Below are positions 1 through 9,022 of a DNA stretch of 64,000 bases, one piece after another. The stretch comes from Rhizorhabdus phycosphaerae (GTDB lineage Bacteria > Pseudomonadota > Alphaproteobacteria > Sphingomonadales > Sphingomonadaceae): NCBI RefSeq assembly GCF_011044255.1, contig NZ_CP049107.1:2877501-2941500 (forward strand), written 5' to 3'. Every line of letters starts with the position of its first letter. Positions within the stretch are counted from its first letter, which is position 1. The notes under the pieces were generated by a model. It was not told the origin of the DNA. It worked only from the letters and a program-made list of their open reading frames with translations, and ran no database searches. Both the position numbers and the translations under genes were made by a program.

Positions 1-1301
1 GGCCCCAGGGTCGAATGATCCGCACCGAAGGCAGTCACGTCGGTGAAGGGGTAGAGCAGCAGCGGCATGTCCAGATCGACATTGCCGACGATCGACGCGA
101 TCGGGACCGAAGGATGGCGTGCGAAATAGTCGGCGCCGAGCAGGCCCTTCTCTTCGCCGGTCGAGGCGAGGAAGATCAGCGAGCGGCGCGGCTTCGCGGG
201 CGCCTCGGCTGCCGCCCGCGCCACTTCCAGCATCGTCGCGACGCCGGCGGCATTGTCGAGCGCGCCATTGTTGATGCGGTCGGCGTCAGGCTTGTCCCCA
301 TCCTTCGCAGCGGCGATTCCGACGTGGTCGAGATGGGCCGACAGGGCCACATATTGGGCCTTCAGCGTCGGATCGCTGCCGGGCAGGATGCCGACCACAT
401 TGGGGCTGGTCACCCTGGTCGTGACGCTCTGGCTGCGGATGCGGACCTTGGTCCTGAGCGCGAAGCCTTTCGGTCGCCCGCCTTCCTTGTCGGCGACGGT
501 CCGTATGTCGGCAAGAGACTGGCGCGCACCCGCAAAGACCGCTTCGGCAGCCGGATCGTTGAGCGTTGCGGTGATGCGGATGCCCGATGCTTCGTCGAAC
601 GCCTTGCCGTCCGCACCGACCCAGGTGAAGTCCGGCTCATTGGCGAAATGGGCAACCTGCGCCCAGGGCCGGGTCTTCATCGACAGCAAGGTGCCGACGG
701 TCAGCATGCCGATCGCGCCATGGTCCTGTGCGGCCTTCGCCTTGGTTGCGCTGGCATGGGCGGCCTCCTCGCTCGGCAGCCCCTTCGGATAGCCGCGCAG
801 GGTGACGACGATCTTTCCCTTCACGTCGAGACCGGCATAGTCATCGATGCCGAGACGCTTGTTGTCGATGCCGTAGCCGACGAAAACAAGCGGCGCTTCG
901 ATGTCGAGGTCGGGCTCGTTGGGGCTGACGCCGACGAGGACATCGCCCCCGTGGGTCCATAGCTGCGGAGCGCCTGCGGGCCCGCTGACCGTCACCGTCG
1001 CCGGGGTGGCGCCGCGCACGGTCTTCTGCATGGTGACACGCTGGTACCAGCTCCCATTGTCGCCGCCGGGCTGCAGGCCGAGCGCCTCGAAGCGGCTGGC
1101 GACATAGCGTGCTGCGATTTCGTGGCCGCGGCTGCCGGTGTCGCGGCCCTCGAGCAGATCGTCCGCGAGGAAGCCGACGGTTGCCCGGAAGCTTTCGGGA
1201 CGGAAGGCCGGGTCGGCCGGGGCGGGGGCGGCAGCGCCGATCGGGGGCGCCATAAGGGCAAGGGTGAGGGCAGCGAAAGTGCCGAGGGCATGCGTCTTCA
1301 A
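1..1301 (-). CDS. M28-family metallopeptidase, exported, C-terminus cut by window edge
   Basis: Translating the minus strand from a TTG codon at 1301 gives a signal peptide (KTHALGTFAALTLALMAPP, then an Ala-rich cleavage region) followed by a peptidase of the zinc aminopeptidase M28 type. The metal-site segments are visible: an S-A-H-L-D-H motif, then N-N-G-A-L-D-N-A-A-G, then T-G-E-E-K-G. The frame stays open to position 1 and includes G-A-D-H-S-T-L-G, a usual late motif, so only the C-terminal tail is missing. The TTG start is preceded by GAGG about nine bases upstream. The long plus-strand ORF over this gene is a codon-bias shadow. The likely role is periplasmic peptide hydrolysis; the substrate cannot be predicted. 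Confidence 0.85.
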   Translation of the reverse strand, partial: MKTHALGTFAALTLALMAPPIGAAAPAPADPAFRPESFRATVGFLADDLLEGRDTGSRGHEIAARYVASRFEALGLQPGGDNGSWYQRVTMQKTVRGATPATVTVSGPAGAPQLWTHGGDVLVGVSPNEPDLDIEAPLVFVGYGIDNKRLGIDDYAGLDVKGKIVVTLRGYPKGLPSEEAAHASATKAKAAQDHGAIGMLTVGTLLSMKTRPWAQVAHFANEPDFTWVGADGKAFDEASGIRITATLNDPAAEAVFAGARQSLADIRTVADKEGGRPKGFALRTKVRIRSQSVTTRVTSPNVVGILPGSDPTLKAQYVALSAHLDHVGIAAAKDGDKPDADRINNGALDNAAGVATMLEVARAAAEAPAKPRRSLIFLASTGEEKGLLGADYFARHPSVPIASIVGNVDLDMPLLLYPFTDVTAFGADHSTLG

Positions 1302-1379
1302 GGGAAACCTCGTCTTGGGGTCAGGCGACCGACCCTAGAGCGGGGCTTCGCCCTGTCCAGTGCCCGTCTGGGCGGGGGC

Positions 1380-1967
1380 TCAGCGCTTGACGAGGAAGAC
1401 GGCGTGCTCGGCCCGTAGATTGGCGGCTGCCGCACCGCGCCTGCGGCTGCCGGTCAGGAACCAGGCCTGTTCGACGGTGATGCCCCGCTCGCGCACGAAG
1501 GCGCGGAAGTCGTCGATCGTCAGCTGGTGAATGTTCTGCGTCTCATACCAGCTGACGGGCAGAGCGGGGGTGACCGGCATGCGCCCGCCCCAGGCAAGGC
1601 TCAGCCGCACTCGCCAATAGGCGAAATTGGGAAAGGAGACGAAGGCGCGCTGCCCGATCCGCATCAGTTCCTCGAGCACCTTGTCGGGCGCCCTGGCTGT
1701 CTGGAGCGTCTGGCTCAGGATCGCATAATCGAACGCCTTGTCCGGATAGTTGACCAGATCGGTGTCGGCGTCGCCCTGGATGACCGACAGGCCGCGGCCC
1801 ACGGCGACCGACACATTGCTGCGGTCGATCTCGATCCCGCGCGCGTCGCAGCCGCGCGCGCGCAGCACCGCCATCAGCTCGCCATCGCCGCAGCCCACGT
1901 CGAGCACGCGCGAGCCGGGCTTCACATGGTCTGCGATGACCGCAAGATCGGGCCGCAACTCGCTCAC
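1380..1967 (-). CDS. metW: Methionine biosynthesis protein MetW
   Basis: A 195-residue class I SAM-dependent methyltransferase-fold protein. The SAM motif [10 protein letters not shown] lies at residues 21-30, and later segments [14 protein letters not shown] and [13 protein letters not shown] are typical of MetW. The GTG start at 1967 overlaps the metX stop codon by four bases (GTGA), so the pair should be translationally coupled. MetW is the known partner of MetX in proteobacterial homoserine acylation for methionine synthesis. The open frame extends much further upstream, but that part is out of frame with metX and is not coding. Confidence 0.93.
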   Translation of the reverse strand: MSELRPDLAVIADHVKPGSRVLDVGCGDGELMAVLRARGCDARGIEIDRSNVSVAVGRGLSVIQGDADTDLVNYPDKAFDYAILSQTLQTARAPDKVLEELMRIGQRAFVSFPNFAYWRVRLSLAWGGRMPVTPALPVSWYETQNIHQLTIDDFRAFVRERGITVEQAWFLTGSRRRGAAAANLRAEHAVFLVKR

Positions 1968-3091
1968 CCCTTTTCTCCCGCACGCAAGAAGCCGTCGACC
2001 ACGCGGTTGAGTTCGGGCACGTCCAGCAGAAAGGCGTCGTGGCCGAAGGGCGAACTCAGCTCGACGAAGCTGACCGGCGCCCCGGCGGCGTTCAGCGCAT
2101 GGACGATCGCGCGCGATTCCGTCGTCGGGTAGAGCCAGTCGGTATCGAAGCTGACGAGGCAGAAGCGCGTGCGCTTGCAGCCGACAAAGGCGTTGGCGAG
2201 CAGGCCTCCATGTTCTTCGGCCAGGTCGAAATAGTCCATGGCGCGGGTGATATAGAGATAGGAGTTGGCGTCGAACCGGTCGACGAAGCTGATCCCCTGG
2301 TGGCGCAGATAGGATTCGATCTGGAAATCGGCGTCGAAGCCGAAGCTCTTGGCGTCGCGCGCCTGGAGCCGGCGGCCGAATTTCTCGGTCAGCCCCGCTT
2401 CGGACAGATAGGTGATGTGCGCCGCCATCCGCGCGACGGCGAGGCCGGAAGCGGGCGGGTCGCCCTCGGCATAATAGTCGCCGTTGCGCCAGCGCGGGTC
2501 GGCCATGATCGCCTGACGCCCCACCTCGTGAAAGGCGATATTCTGCGCCGAGTGGCGCGCCGCCGACGCGATGACCACGGCGGACAGCACGCGTTCGGGA
2601 TAGGTCGCGGCCCATTGCAGCACCTGCATGCCGCCCATCGAGCCGCCGACGACCGCCGCGAGCATCCGTACGCCGAGATGGTCGAGCAGCATCGCCTGGG
2701 CGCGCACCATGTCGCGGATGGTGATGACCGGGAAGCGCATTGCATAGGGCGTGCCCGTCGCAGGATCGACGCTGGCCGGTCCCGAACTGCCCAGGCAACT
2801 GCCGAGGACATTGGCGCAGACGATGAAATGGCGCGCCGGATCGATCGGCTTGCCGGTGCCGACCATGCGCGTCCACCAGCCCGGCTTGCCGGTGATAGGG
2901 TGGGTCGAGGCGACATGCTGGTCGCCCGTCAGGGCATGGCAGATCAGGACCGCGTTGGAGCCGGCCGCATCGAGCGTTCCATAGGTCTCGTAGGCAATCG
3001 ACACGGGCGAGAGGCGCGCCCCGCCGTCCAGCGCCAGCGGGCCGGGCAGGGTCACGGAACGGGCAAGGCCGAAACGGCTGTCTTCGCTCAT
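1964..3091 (-). CDS. metX: Homoserine O-acyltransferase MetX
   Basis: A 375-residue alpha/beta-hydrolase-fold enzyme that acylates homoserine, the committed step of methionine synthesis. The nucleophile elbow G-G-S-M-G-G puts the catalytic Ser at residue 151. The Asp (SFDTDWLYP) and His (GHDAFLL) of the triad are visible near the C-terminus. The ATG at 3091 was chosen because residues before MSEDSRFGL in the longer frame are not family-like. A TTGACA hexamer at 3130-3125 lies 34 bases upstream and may be the -35 box of the metXW promoter, which would give a very short leader. I saw no SAM-II riboswitch pattern in the 91-base gap to hisC. Confidence 0.95.
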   Translation of the reverse strand: MSEDSRFGLARSVTLPGPLALDGGARLSPVSIAYETYGTLDAAGSNAVLICHALTGDQHVASTHPITGKPGWWTRMVGTGKPIDPARHFIVCANVLGSCLGSSGPASVDPATGTPYAMRFPVITIRDMVRAQAMLLDHLGVRMLAAVVGGSMGGMQVLQWAATYPERVLSAVVIASAARHSAQNIAFHEVGRQAIMADPRWRNGDYYAEGDPPASGLAVARMAAHITYLSEAGLTEKFGRRLQARDAKSFGFDADFQIESYLRHQGISFVDRFDANSYLYITRAMDYFDLAEEHGGLLANAFVGCKRTRFCLVSFDTDWLYPTTESRAIVHALNAAGAPVSFVELSSPFGHDAFLLDVPELNRVVDGFLRAGEKG

Positions 3092-3182
3092 CGGGACTTG
3101 GGCGCTAGGCCCGCCATCCGGGGCTGTCAACGGCCCGTCCGGGCCATTGCGGCGCGCGTGCTTCGCCCCTAAAGCGCAGCGC

Positions 3183-4289
3183 ATGACTCAGACCCTCGCG
3201 CCCAAGCCCTGGATCGACGCCATCGCGCCCTATGTTCCGGGACGATCGACCACCGACGACGGCCGCACGGTGGCCAAGCTCTCGTCCAACGAGAACCCCC
3301 TCGGCACCAGCGAAGCGGCCCGGCAGGGGTTTCTGGCCGGGGCAGTCTCGCTCGACCGCTATCCCGACGCGTCCGCCGTCGCTTTGCGCGAGGCGATCGC
3401 CGCCGCGCATGGCGGGCTTGATCCTGCGCGCGTCATCTATGGCACCGGTTCGGACGAGATCCTTCACCTTGCCGCCGGCGCCTATGCGGGGCAGGGCGAC
3501 GAAGTCCTGTTCGTCCGCTACGGCTTCTCGGTCTATCCGATCGCGGCCCGCCGGGTCGGCGCGGAACCCGTGCAAGCGCCCGACCGCGATTATGCGACCG
3601 ATATCGACGCGCTGATCGCGCATATCACGCCGCGTACCCGCGTCATCTTTCTTGCCAATCCGAACAATCCGACCGGCACCTATACCAGCCGTGCGGACAT
3701 CGCTCGGCTTCACGCAGCGACCCCGGCCGATTGCCTGTTGGTCATCGATCAGGCCTATGCCGAATATCTCGAGCCGGCCGACGACGACGGCGCGTTCGAA
3801 CTGGCGCAGAGCGCGGACAATGTCCTCGTCACGCGGACCTTTTCCAAGATCTACGGCCTCGCTGCCGAGCGGATCGGCTGGGGCTATGCGAGCGCGCCCG
3901 TCATCGATGCCCTGCACCGTATCCGGGCACCCTTCAACGTCACCACCGCCGGACAGATGGCGGCCATCGCCGCACTTGGCGACACCGATTTCGTCGCCCG
4001 CAGCCGCGAGCATAATCTGCGCTGGCGCGACTGGTTCGAAACCGAGATCGCCAGCCTCGGCAACAAGGGCCTGCGCGCCGTGCCGAGCAAGGCCAATTTC
4101 TCGCTCGTGCTGTTCGAAGGCAAGCTCACCGCCGAGGCGGCCTATAAGGGCCTGATGGACGCCGGCTATATCGTCCGCTGGCTGCCGGGGCAGGGGCTGC
4201 CGCATGGCCTGCGCATCACGATCGGCACCGAGGAAGAGATTACCGGCCTCGCGACGGCGCTGCGCGCGCTGGTCGAGGCGGCGGGCTGA
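3183..4289 (+). CDS. hisC: Histidinol-phosphate aminotransferase
   Basis: A 368-residue fold-type I PLP aminotransferase. It shows the N-terminal [10 protein letters not shown] motif, the NPNNPTGTY loop, and the Schiff-base lysine at residue 222 in T-F-S-K-I-Y-G-L. It converts imidazole-acetol phosphate to histidinol phosphate. The following cyclohexadienyl dehydrogenase gene suggests it also serves aromatic amino acid transamination, as I recall for the Zymomonas hisC/tyrC pair. The ATG at 3183 is chosen over an upstream in-frame codon at 3147 because homology begins at [10 protein letters not shown]. Its stop overlaps the next start by one base. Confidence 0.95.
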   Translation: MTQTLAPKPWIDAIAPYVPGRSTTDDGRTVAKLSSNENPLGTSEAARQGFLAGAVSLDRYPDASAVALREAIAAAHGGLDPARVIYGTGSDEILHLAAGAYAGQGDEVLFVRYGFSVYPIAARRVGAEPVQAPDRDYATDIDALIAHITPRTRVIFLANPNNPTGTYTSRADIARLHAATPADCLLVIDQAYAEYLEPADDDGAFELAQSADNVLVTRTFSKIYGLAAERIGWGYASAPVIDALHRIRAPFNVTTAGQMAAIAALGDTDFVARSREHNLRWRDWFETEIASLGNKGLRAVPSKANFSLVLFEGKLTAEAAYKGLMDAGYIVRWLPGQGLPHGLRITIGTEEEITGLATALRALVEAAG

Positions 4290-5194
4290 TGCTGCCCTTT
4301 TCCCGCGTCACGATCATCGGTCTCGGCCTGATCGGATCGTCGATCGCGCGCGCGGTGCAGGCGCAGATGCCGACGGTTCGTCTGACCGGCTATGACGCCA
4401 GCGCCGAGGTGCGTGAGCGGGCGCGAGGGATCGGCTTCGTAGACGACGTCACCGACACGGCGGGTGCATCGGTGCTCGACGCCGATCTGGTGATCTTCTG
4501 CGTTCCCGTTGGTGCGATGGCGGCGGCAGCGGCGGAGATTGCCGACGACCTGCCCCCCGATGCGATTGTCAGCGACGTCGGGTCCTCTAAGGAAAGCGTG
4601 TTGTCGGCGCTGGGCGGCGCGCTTCCCGGCGTGACGATCATTCCCGCGCATCCGGTTGCGGGTACCGAGAATAGCGGCCCCGACGCGGGTTTCGCGACCT
4701 TGTTCAAGGGGCGCTGGTGCATCGTTACCCCGCCCGAGGGCAGCGACGCCACGGCCGTAGAGCGCGTCTCCGAATTCTGGCGCAGGCTGGGCGCCAATGT
4801 CGAGACGATGGATCCGCGCCACCACGACCGCGTGCTGGCGGTGACCAGCCATCTGCCTCACTTGATCGCCTACACGATCGTCGGTACGGCGTCGGATATG
4901 GAAGAGGTGACCCAGAGCGAGGTCATCAAATTCTCGGCCGGTGGCTTTCGCGACTTCACGCGCATCGCGGCTTCAGACCCGACGATGTGGCGCGACGTGT
5001 TCCTCAACAACAAGGAGGCGGTGCTCGAGATGCTCCAGCGCTTCACCGAGGATCTGACCGCCTTGCAGCGCGCCATCCGCTGGGGCGATGGCGATACGCT
5101 CCACGATCTGTTCAGCCGGACCCGCACCGTCCGGCGGTCGATCATCGAGCAGGGACAGGACGACGCAAAGCCGGACTTCGGCCGCTCGCACTGA
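4289..5194 (+). CDS. tyrC: Prephenate/arogenate (cyclohexadienyl) dehydrogenase
   Basis: A 301-residue NAD(P)-dependent dehydrogenase of the TyrA family, forming hydroxyphenylpyruvate or tyrosine from prephenate or arogenate. The Rossmann motif G-L-G-L-I-G-S-S is at residues 11-18. The family segments SDVGSSK, HPVAGTE and VTSHLPHLIAY follow. The last contains the conserved His and Arg/Lys surroundings of the active site. There is no fused chorismate mutase or ACT domain, which fits the short alphaproteobacterial form. The ATG overlaps the hisC stop (TGATG), indicating a two-gene operon. Confidence 0.93.
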   Translation: MLPFSRVTIIGLGLIGSSIARAVQAQMPTVRLTGYDASAEVRERARGIGFVDDVTDTAGASVLDADLVIFCVPVGAMAAAAAEIADDLPPDAIVSDVGSSKESVLSALGGALPGVTIIPAHPVAGTENSGPDAGFATLFKGRWCIVTPPEGSDATAVERVSEFWRRLGANVETMDPRHHDRVLAVTSHLPHLIAYTIVGTASDMEEVTQSEVIKFSAGGFRDFTRIAASDPTMWRDVFLNNKEAVLEMLQRFTEDLTALQRAIRWGDGDTLHDLFSRTRTVRRSIIEQGQDDAKPDFGRSH

Positions 5195-5227
5195 GGCGTT
5201 CAGCGCGGCGCCTGTCGCCGCGCCGGC

Positions 5228-5914
5228 TCATTTCTCCAGCGCGTTGATCGCGACATGGACGCGGCGCTCGACTTCGTCGCGGGGCAGGCCGGGCGGGATG
5301 GGATCGCCCAGGCGGATGGTGACGATGCCGGGCCATCTGCGGAAGCTGTCGCGCGGCCAGAGGTGGCCGGTGTCGAGCGCGATCGGGACAACCGGCAGGC
5401 GCAGTTGCTTGTAGAGGCCGGCGAAGCCGGGCTGGAGCGGCGGGCGTTCGCCGGGCCGCACGCGGGTTCCCTCCGGAAAGATCAGGACAGACCGGCCGGC
5501 ATCGCGCGCATCGGCCGCCGCGCGCATCATCCGTCGCAGCGCCTTGGCCGAGCCGGCGCGGTCGACCGGGATCACCCCCTCCCGCTTGGCGATGGCGCCG
5601 AAGAACGGAATGTCGGCCAGTTCGCGCTTCAGCACGGTGGCCGGGCCACCGAGTGCGCGGAGCAGTTCGATCGTCTCGAACATCGACTGATGCTTGGAGG
5701 CGAAGAGGCAGGGAGCGGTCGGCATCGTCCCTTCGAACCGGACGCGGATGCCGAGGATCGTCTGCGTCGCCCAGCGATGGAAGCGCGCCCACCGCTGCGC
5801 CTGTCCGCGCACCGCCTCATTACCGAACGGGATGAGAAGGAAGGCGGTGAGCACCGCCACCGCGGTTCCCGTATAGAAGACCAGCGCGAACAGCGCCGAG
5901 CGCACCCAGATCAT
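5228..5914 (-). CDS. 1-acyl-sn-glycerol-3-phosphate acyltransferase (PlsC-like)
   Basis: A 228-residue membrane-anchored acyltransferase predicted to make phosphatidic acid from lysophosphatidic acid. A hydrophobic N-terminal anchor spans about residues 6-30. The catalytic motif is H-Q-S-M-F-E at 75-80, a His-x4-Glu variant of the usual His-x4-Asp. The substrate motif F-P-E-G-T-R lies at 146-151. The ATG at 5914 overlaps the stop of the upstream ydcF-like gene by one base. A GTG at 5917 is an alternative start. It is the last gene of the ftsE-ftsX-ydcF-plsC string. Confidence 0.9.
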   Translation of the reverse strand: MIWVRSALFALVFYTGTAVAVLTAFLLIPFGNEAVRGQAQRWARFHRWATQTILGIRVRFEGTMPTAPCLFASKHQSMFETIELLRALGGPATVLKRELADIPFFGAIAKREGVIPVDRAGSAKALRRMMRAAADARDAGRSVLIFPEGTRVRPGERPPLQPGFAGLYKQLRLPVVPIALDTGHLWPRDSFRRWPGIVTIRLGDPIPPGLPRDEVERRVHVAINALEK

Positions 5915-6447
5915 CACACCCCCACAAGCGCGGCAAGGCGCCGCAGGACATATTTGTTATATTCGCGCACCAGATCGGACAATGCCGGCTGGGTCGGGAC
6001 GGCGTCGGCCACGATCGTCAGCCCTTCCGGCGCCATGGCCTCGAGGTCGAAGCGGGCCCGGCGCATGTGCCAGTCCGATGTCACCAGCCGGATGCTGCGA
6101 TAGCGATTGCGGCCGATCCAGCGGGTTGCCTCCTCGGCATTGGAGCGGGTGTCGACCGATTCATGGCCGAGGTCGACACAGCAATCGACCAGGCTTTCGG
6201 GCGCCTTGAACTGCACTGCCAGTTCGTGTGGCCGGACGCGGCGATCGGTTCCGGATACCAGAAGGCGCTTGGCCCTCTTTCGTGCGAGCATGTCCAGGCC
6301 GCGCTCGACCCGACCGCGCCCACCGGTCGTGACGACGATGCCGTCGGTCACGACCGTATCGCTTGCCGGCTGCGGCAGGAACAGCGCGAACGCCATGAAG
6401 CCGAGGATCCACAGCAGCAGGATGGCCGAGAGCCCGCGGACGATCAT
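5914..6447 (-). CDS. YdcF/DUF218-family membrane-anchored protein
   Basis: A 177-residue protein with an N-terminal transmembrane anchor (about residues 5-25) and a soluble DUF218 domain. Family segments include IVVTTGGRGRVERGL, RLLVSGTD, D-T-R-S-N-A-E-E-A and LVTSDWHMRRA. DUF218 proteins such as ElyC/SanA/YdcF are envelope proteins with poorly defined enzymatic roles. The ATG at 6447 overlaps the ftsX stop (ATGA), and its own stop overlaps plsC. A role in envelope maintenance is inferred only from this context. Confidence 0.85.
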   Translation of the reverse strand: MIVRGLSAILLLWILGFMAFALFLPQPASDTVVTDGIVVTTGGRGRVERGLDMLARKRAKRLLVSGTDRRVRPHELAVQFKAPESLVDCCVDLGHESVDTRSNAEEATRWIGRNRYRSIRLVTSDWHMRRARFDLEAMAPEGLTIVADAVPTQPALSDLVREYNKYVLRRLAALVGV

Positions 6448-7355
6448 AGCCTTTTCCTCAGGGCGAGGATGATGGTGAGGCGCGCGGCGAGCATGGCGAG
6501 GAGCGTGCCGGCGATCGGCAGCAGCGCCAGCACCAGCCAGGCATATCCTGGCAGCGCAACGGAACCGATCAGCTCCGAGCCGACCCGCGCGATCCTGTCG
6601 CCGACGGCGAGAATGACGAAGGAGGCGAGCAGCAGTCCGACCAGTCCGCCGAACAGCGCGTCGGTCGCGATGCGCCGCTGGAAGAGCTGGGCGATCTGGG
6701 CATCGGTCGAGCCGAGATGGTGCATGACATCGATCGTCGACTGATGCGTGTTGAGCGCGGCGCGTGCGGCGAGCACGACGGTGAAGGCGGCGGCGGCGGC
6801 CATCAGCAGGACCAGCACCATCGCCAGCCACCGCAACGCTCCGATCAGGCCCGACAGCGGGGCCAGCCACTGCGCATGGTCGTCGATGCGCGCGAGCGGG
6901 GCGATCGCCTTCACGCGCGCCGCCACGGCGGGAAGCGCATTTCGCGCGCCTTCCTCGAAGACGACGTCGATCATCGCGGGCACGGGCAGGTCGCTGTCGG
7001 CCAGTCCCCCGCCCAGCCATGGGCGCAGAAGCTCGGTGATCTCCGCGTCGGCGATGCGGCGTGCCGACGCGACTCCCGGCTGCTGCGCGATCATCGCGAC
7101 CAGGCGTTCGGCCACGGCGTCGCGTCGCGGCTGGTTGGCATCGACGATCTGGATCGTGGCCTGCGCATAGACATGGCTGTCGAGCCCGCGCGCGGCATGG
7201 CCGAGGGCCAGCCCGGCGGCCGCGGCCAGCACCATCAGGAACATCATGATCGCGATGACCCAGGGCATCGGCCCCGACAGCCAGCCTTCGGGCAGGATGC
7301 GCCGGCCCGCCGCGCTGGTCAGCCAGTTTCCCGATCCTCGTCCGAACAAGGCCAT
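6444..7355 (-). CDS. ftsX: Cell division ABC transporter permease FtsX
   Basis: A 303-residue inner-membrane protein with the FtsX layout: one N-terminal transmembrane segment (about 30-52), a periplasmic domain, then three C-terminal segments. The loop NTHQSTIDVMHHLGSTDAQIA is the typical FtsX/ABC3 permease signature. In the FtsEX complex it transmits ATP hydrolysis to septal peptidoglycan hydrolases. The periplasmic domain is divergent, as is common in this lineage. The ATG at 7355 overlaps the ftsE stop by one base (TGATG), which fixes the start. Confidence 0.9.
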   Translation of the reverse strand: MALFGRGSGNWLTSAAGRRILPEGWLSGPMPWVIAIMMFLMVLAAAAGLALGHAARGLDSHVYAQATIQIVDANQPRRDAVAERLVAMIAQQPGVASARRIADAEITELLRPWLGGGLADSDLPVPAMIDVVFEEGARNALPAVAARVKAIAPLARIDDHAQWLAPLSGLIGALRWLAMVLVLLMAAAAAFTVVLAARAALNTHQSTIDVMHHLGSTDAQIAQLFQRRIATDALFGGLVGLLLASFVILAVGDRIARVGSELIGSVALPGYAWLVLALLPIAGTLLAMLAARLTIILALRKRL

Positions 7356-8050
7356 CAGGCGGCCGCCCCGACAGGCTGGGCCAGGCGTCCTTTGTCGAGC
7401 CGGATCAGCTGCGCGTTGCGGACGCGCGGGATCAGATGCAGGTCGTGGGTCGCGACGACGATCGTCGTGCCCAGCTTGTTGAGCGCTTCGAACAGATAGA
7501 GGAGCCGTCCGGCCATGTCGGGATCGACATTGCCAGTCGGCTCGTCGGCGACGAGGATCTCGGGTCGGCCGATCACCGCTCGAGCGATCGCGACCCGCTG
7601 CTGCTCTCCGCCTGACAGCGTGGCGGGCTTGGCATGGGCGCGTCCCGACAGGCCCACCCATTCGAGCATCTCGCGCACCGGCGTGTCGATGTCGGCCTCG
7701 GCCACGCCATTCACCCTGAGCGGCAGCGCGATATTCTCATAAGCGGACAGATGGTCGATCAGACGGAAATCCTGGAACACGGTCCCGATCCGCCGCCGGA
7801 AGCCGGGAATGCGGGCGCGGGGCAGGGTGACGACATCCTCGCCGAACATCCGGATCAGGCCCCGGCTGGGCCGCTGTGCGAGGTAGATCAGCCGCAGCAA
7901 CGAACTCTTCCCCGCACCCGACGGGCCGGTGAGGAAGTAGAAGGCACCGGCGGCGAGATCGAAGCTCAGGTCGCTCAGCGTCTCGATCGCGGAACCATAG
8001 CGCAGCCCGACATTCTCGAACTGGACGATATTGCTGGCCCCCGGCCTCAT
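7355..8050 (-). CDS. ftsE: Cell division ATP-binding protein FtsE
   Basis: A 231-residue ABC ATPase. Walker [10 protein letters not shown] is at 42-50, the signature L-S-G-G-E-Q-Q at 145-151, Walker B I-L-V-A-D-E-P at 165-171, and the switch His in T-H-D-L-H. It partners FtsX at the divisome. The ATG at 8050 was chosen over a codon at 8092 because family similarity starts at [12 protein letters not shown] and GACAGG precedes it. The gene heads a coupled block ftsE-ftsX-ydcF-plsC and faces away from the zinc-ribbon gene at 8150. Confidence 0.92.
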   Translation of the reverse strand: MRPGASNIVQFENVGLRYGSAIETLSDLSFDLAAGAFYFLTGPSGAGKSSLLRLIYLAQRPSRGLIRMFGEDVVTLPRARIPGFRRRIGTVFQDFRLIDHLSAYENIALPLRVNGVAEADIDTPVREMLEWVGLSGRAHAKPATLSGGEQQRVAIARAVIGRPEILVADEPTGNVDPDMAGRLLYLFEALNKLGTTIVVATHDLHLIPRVRNAQLIRLDKGRLAQPVGAAA

Positions 8051-8149
8051 CCTGTCGATCCCTCGCACATTGGGGGAGCCATGGCACAGCACAGGCGCGC
8101 CCGCAAATGCTTGCAGCCGGAGTCGTGTCGGGGCTAGTGAAGGCTATCC

Positions 8150-8914
8150 ATGATACTCATCTGCCCCGCCTGTAACACACGCTACCTCGTTCCGGACTCT
8201 GCGATCGGCACGTCCGGTCGGCAGGTTCGCTGTGCCAGCTGCAAGCATAGCTGGTTCCAGGAACCGCCGTCGTTCCTGCCCGAGGGGGGCGCCCGGCCGG
8301 TCGACGCCGGGGCGTCGCTTTCCCAGCCCGCTCCCGCGGCAGCCCCCGCCACGGTCACCACGGTCGAACCCATCCCGCCCAAGGCCGGGCCGCGCAGCGA
8401 GGTGCCCGAGGACGAGGTGCAGGCGCGCTATGACGGTCCAGGCGAGATCGCCCCTGCGCGCGACATCGTGCCGGCTGGGCGACGGCGGCGAAATACCGCG
8501 AAGCTGCTGACCATCGCGTCGATCATCATCGCCCTGCTGCTGCTGTCCGGAATCGGGGCGGTCGTCGCGGTGGGGCCGGACAGGCTGGCCGAGCGGCTCG
8601 GCATCGTGCCCGCGCCCGTGCCGCTGGTGATCGAGATGACGAACAAGCCCGAACGGCGGGAGACCGCCAGCGGCAACGAACTGCTCGCGGTGACCGGCAA
8701 GGTCGTCAATCCGACCGACCAGCCGCAGACGGTCCGCGATATCCGGGCGGAGCTGCGCGACACGCAAGGTCGCACCGTCTATAGCTGGACGATCACCCGG
8801 CCGGTGCCGATGCTGGCGCCAGGTGCTTCGGCCGAATTCGACAGCGCCGCGGTCGATATTCCGCGTGGCGCGAAGAATCTCCATCTCAGCTTCATCGGAC
8901 CGACCGGCAATTAG
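8150..8914 (+). CDS. MJ0042-type zinc-ribbon membrane protein with DUF3426-like C-terminus
   Basis: A 254-residue protein. An N-terminal zinc ribbon carries Cys pairs C5-x2-C8 and C28-x2-C31 ([16 protein letters not shown]), the MJ0042 family pattern. A Pro/Ala-rich linker follows, then one transmembrane helix (about 123-145), then a periplasmic FxLYD/DUF3426-like beta domain ([17 protein letters not shown]). This architecture is widespread in Alphaproteobacteria, often beside ftsEX, but the function is unknown. It is divergently arranged to ftsE across about 100 bases that should hold both promoters. Confidence 0.85.
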   Translation: MILICPACNTRYLVPDSAIGTSGRQVRCASCKHSWFQEPPSFLPEGGARPVDAGASLSQPAPAAAPATVTTVEPIPPKAGPRSEVPEDEVQARYDGPGEIAPARDIVPAGRRRRNTAKLLTIASIIIALLLLSGIGAVVAVGPDRLAERLGIVPAPVPLVIEMTNKPERRETASGNELLAVTGKVVNPTDQPQTVRDIRAELRDTQGRTVYSWTITRPVPMLAPGASAEFDSAAVDIPRGAKNLHLSFIGPTGN

Positions 8915-9022
8915 GGGCGATCGTTTCGCCCGGCCCTCGATGTCGGCGACCAGGAGCCATCGGGAACATGTCCGCTGGCCTCGGGTTCGACGGAGCTAAT
9001 GCTGTCGGGAGGACGGAAGACG

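Noticed and set aside
1380-2876. A 498-residue open frame that looks like a larger protein ending in a methyltransferase.
   Set aside because: Only the last 195 codons are MetW. The rest is out of frame over metX, and the GTG/TGA overlap marks the true start.
3092-3182. SAM-II type riboswitch upstream of metX.
   Set aside because: The 91-base gap shows no recognisable pseudoknot consensus and is shared with the divergent hisC promoter.
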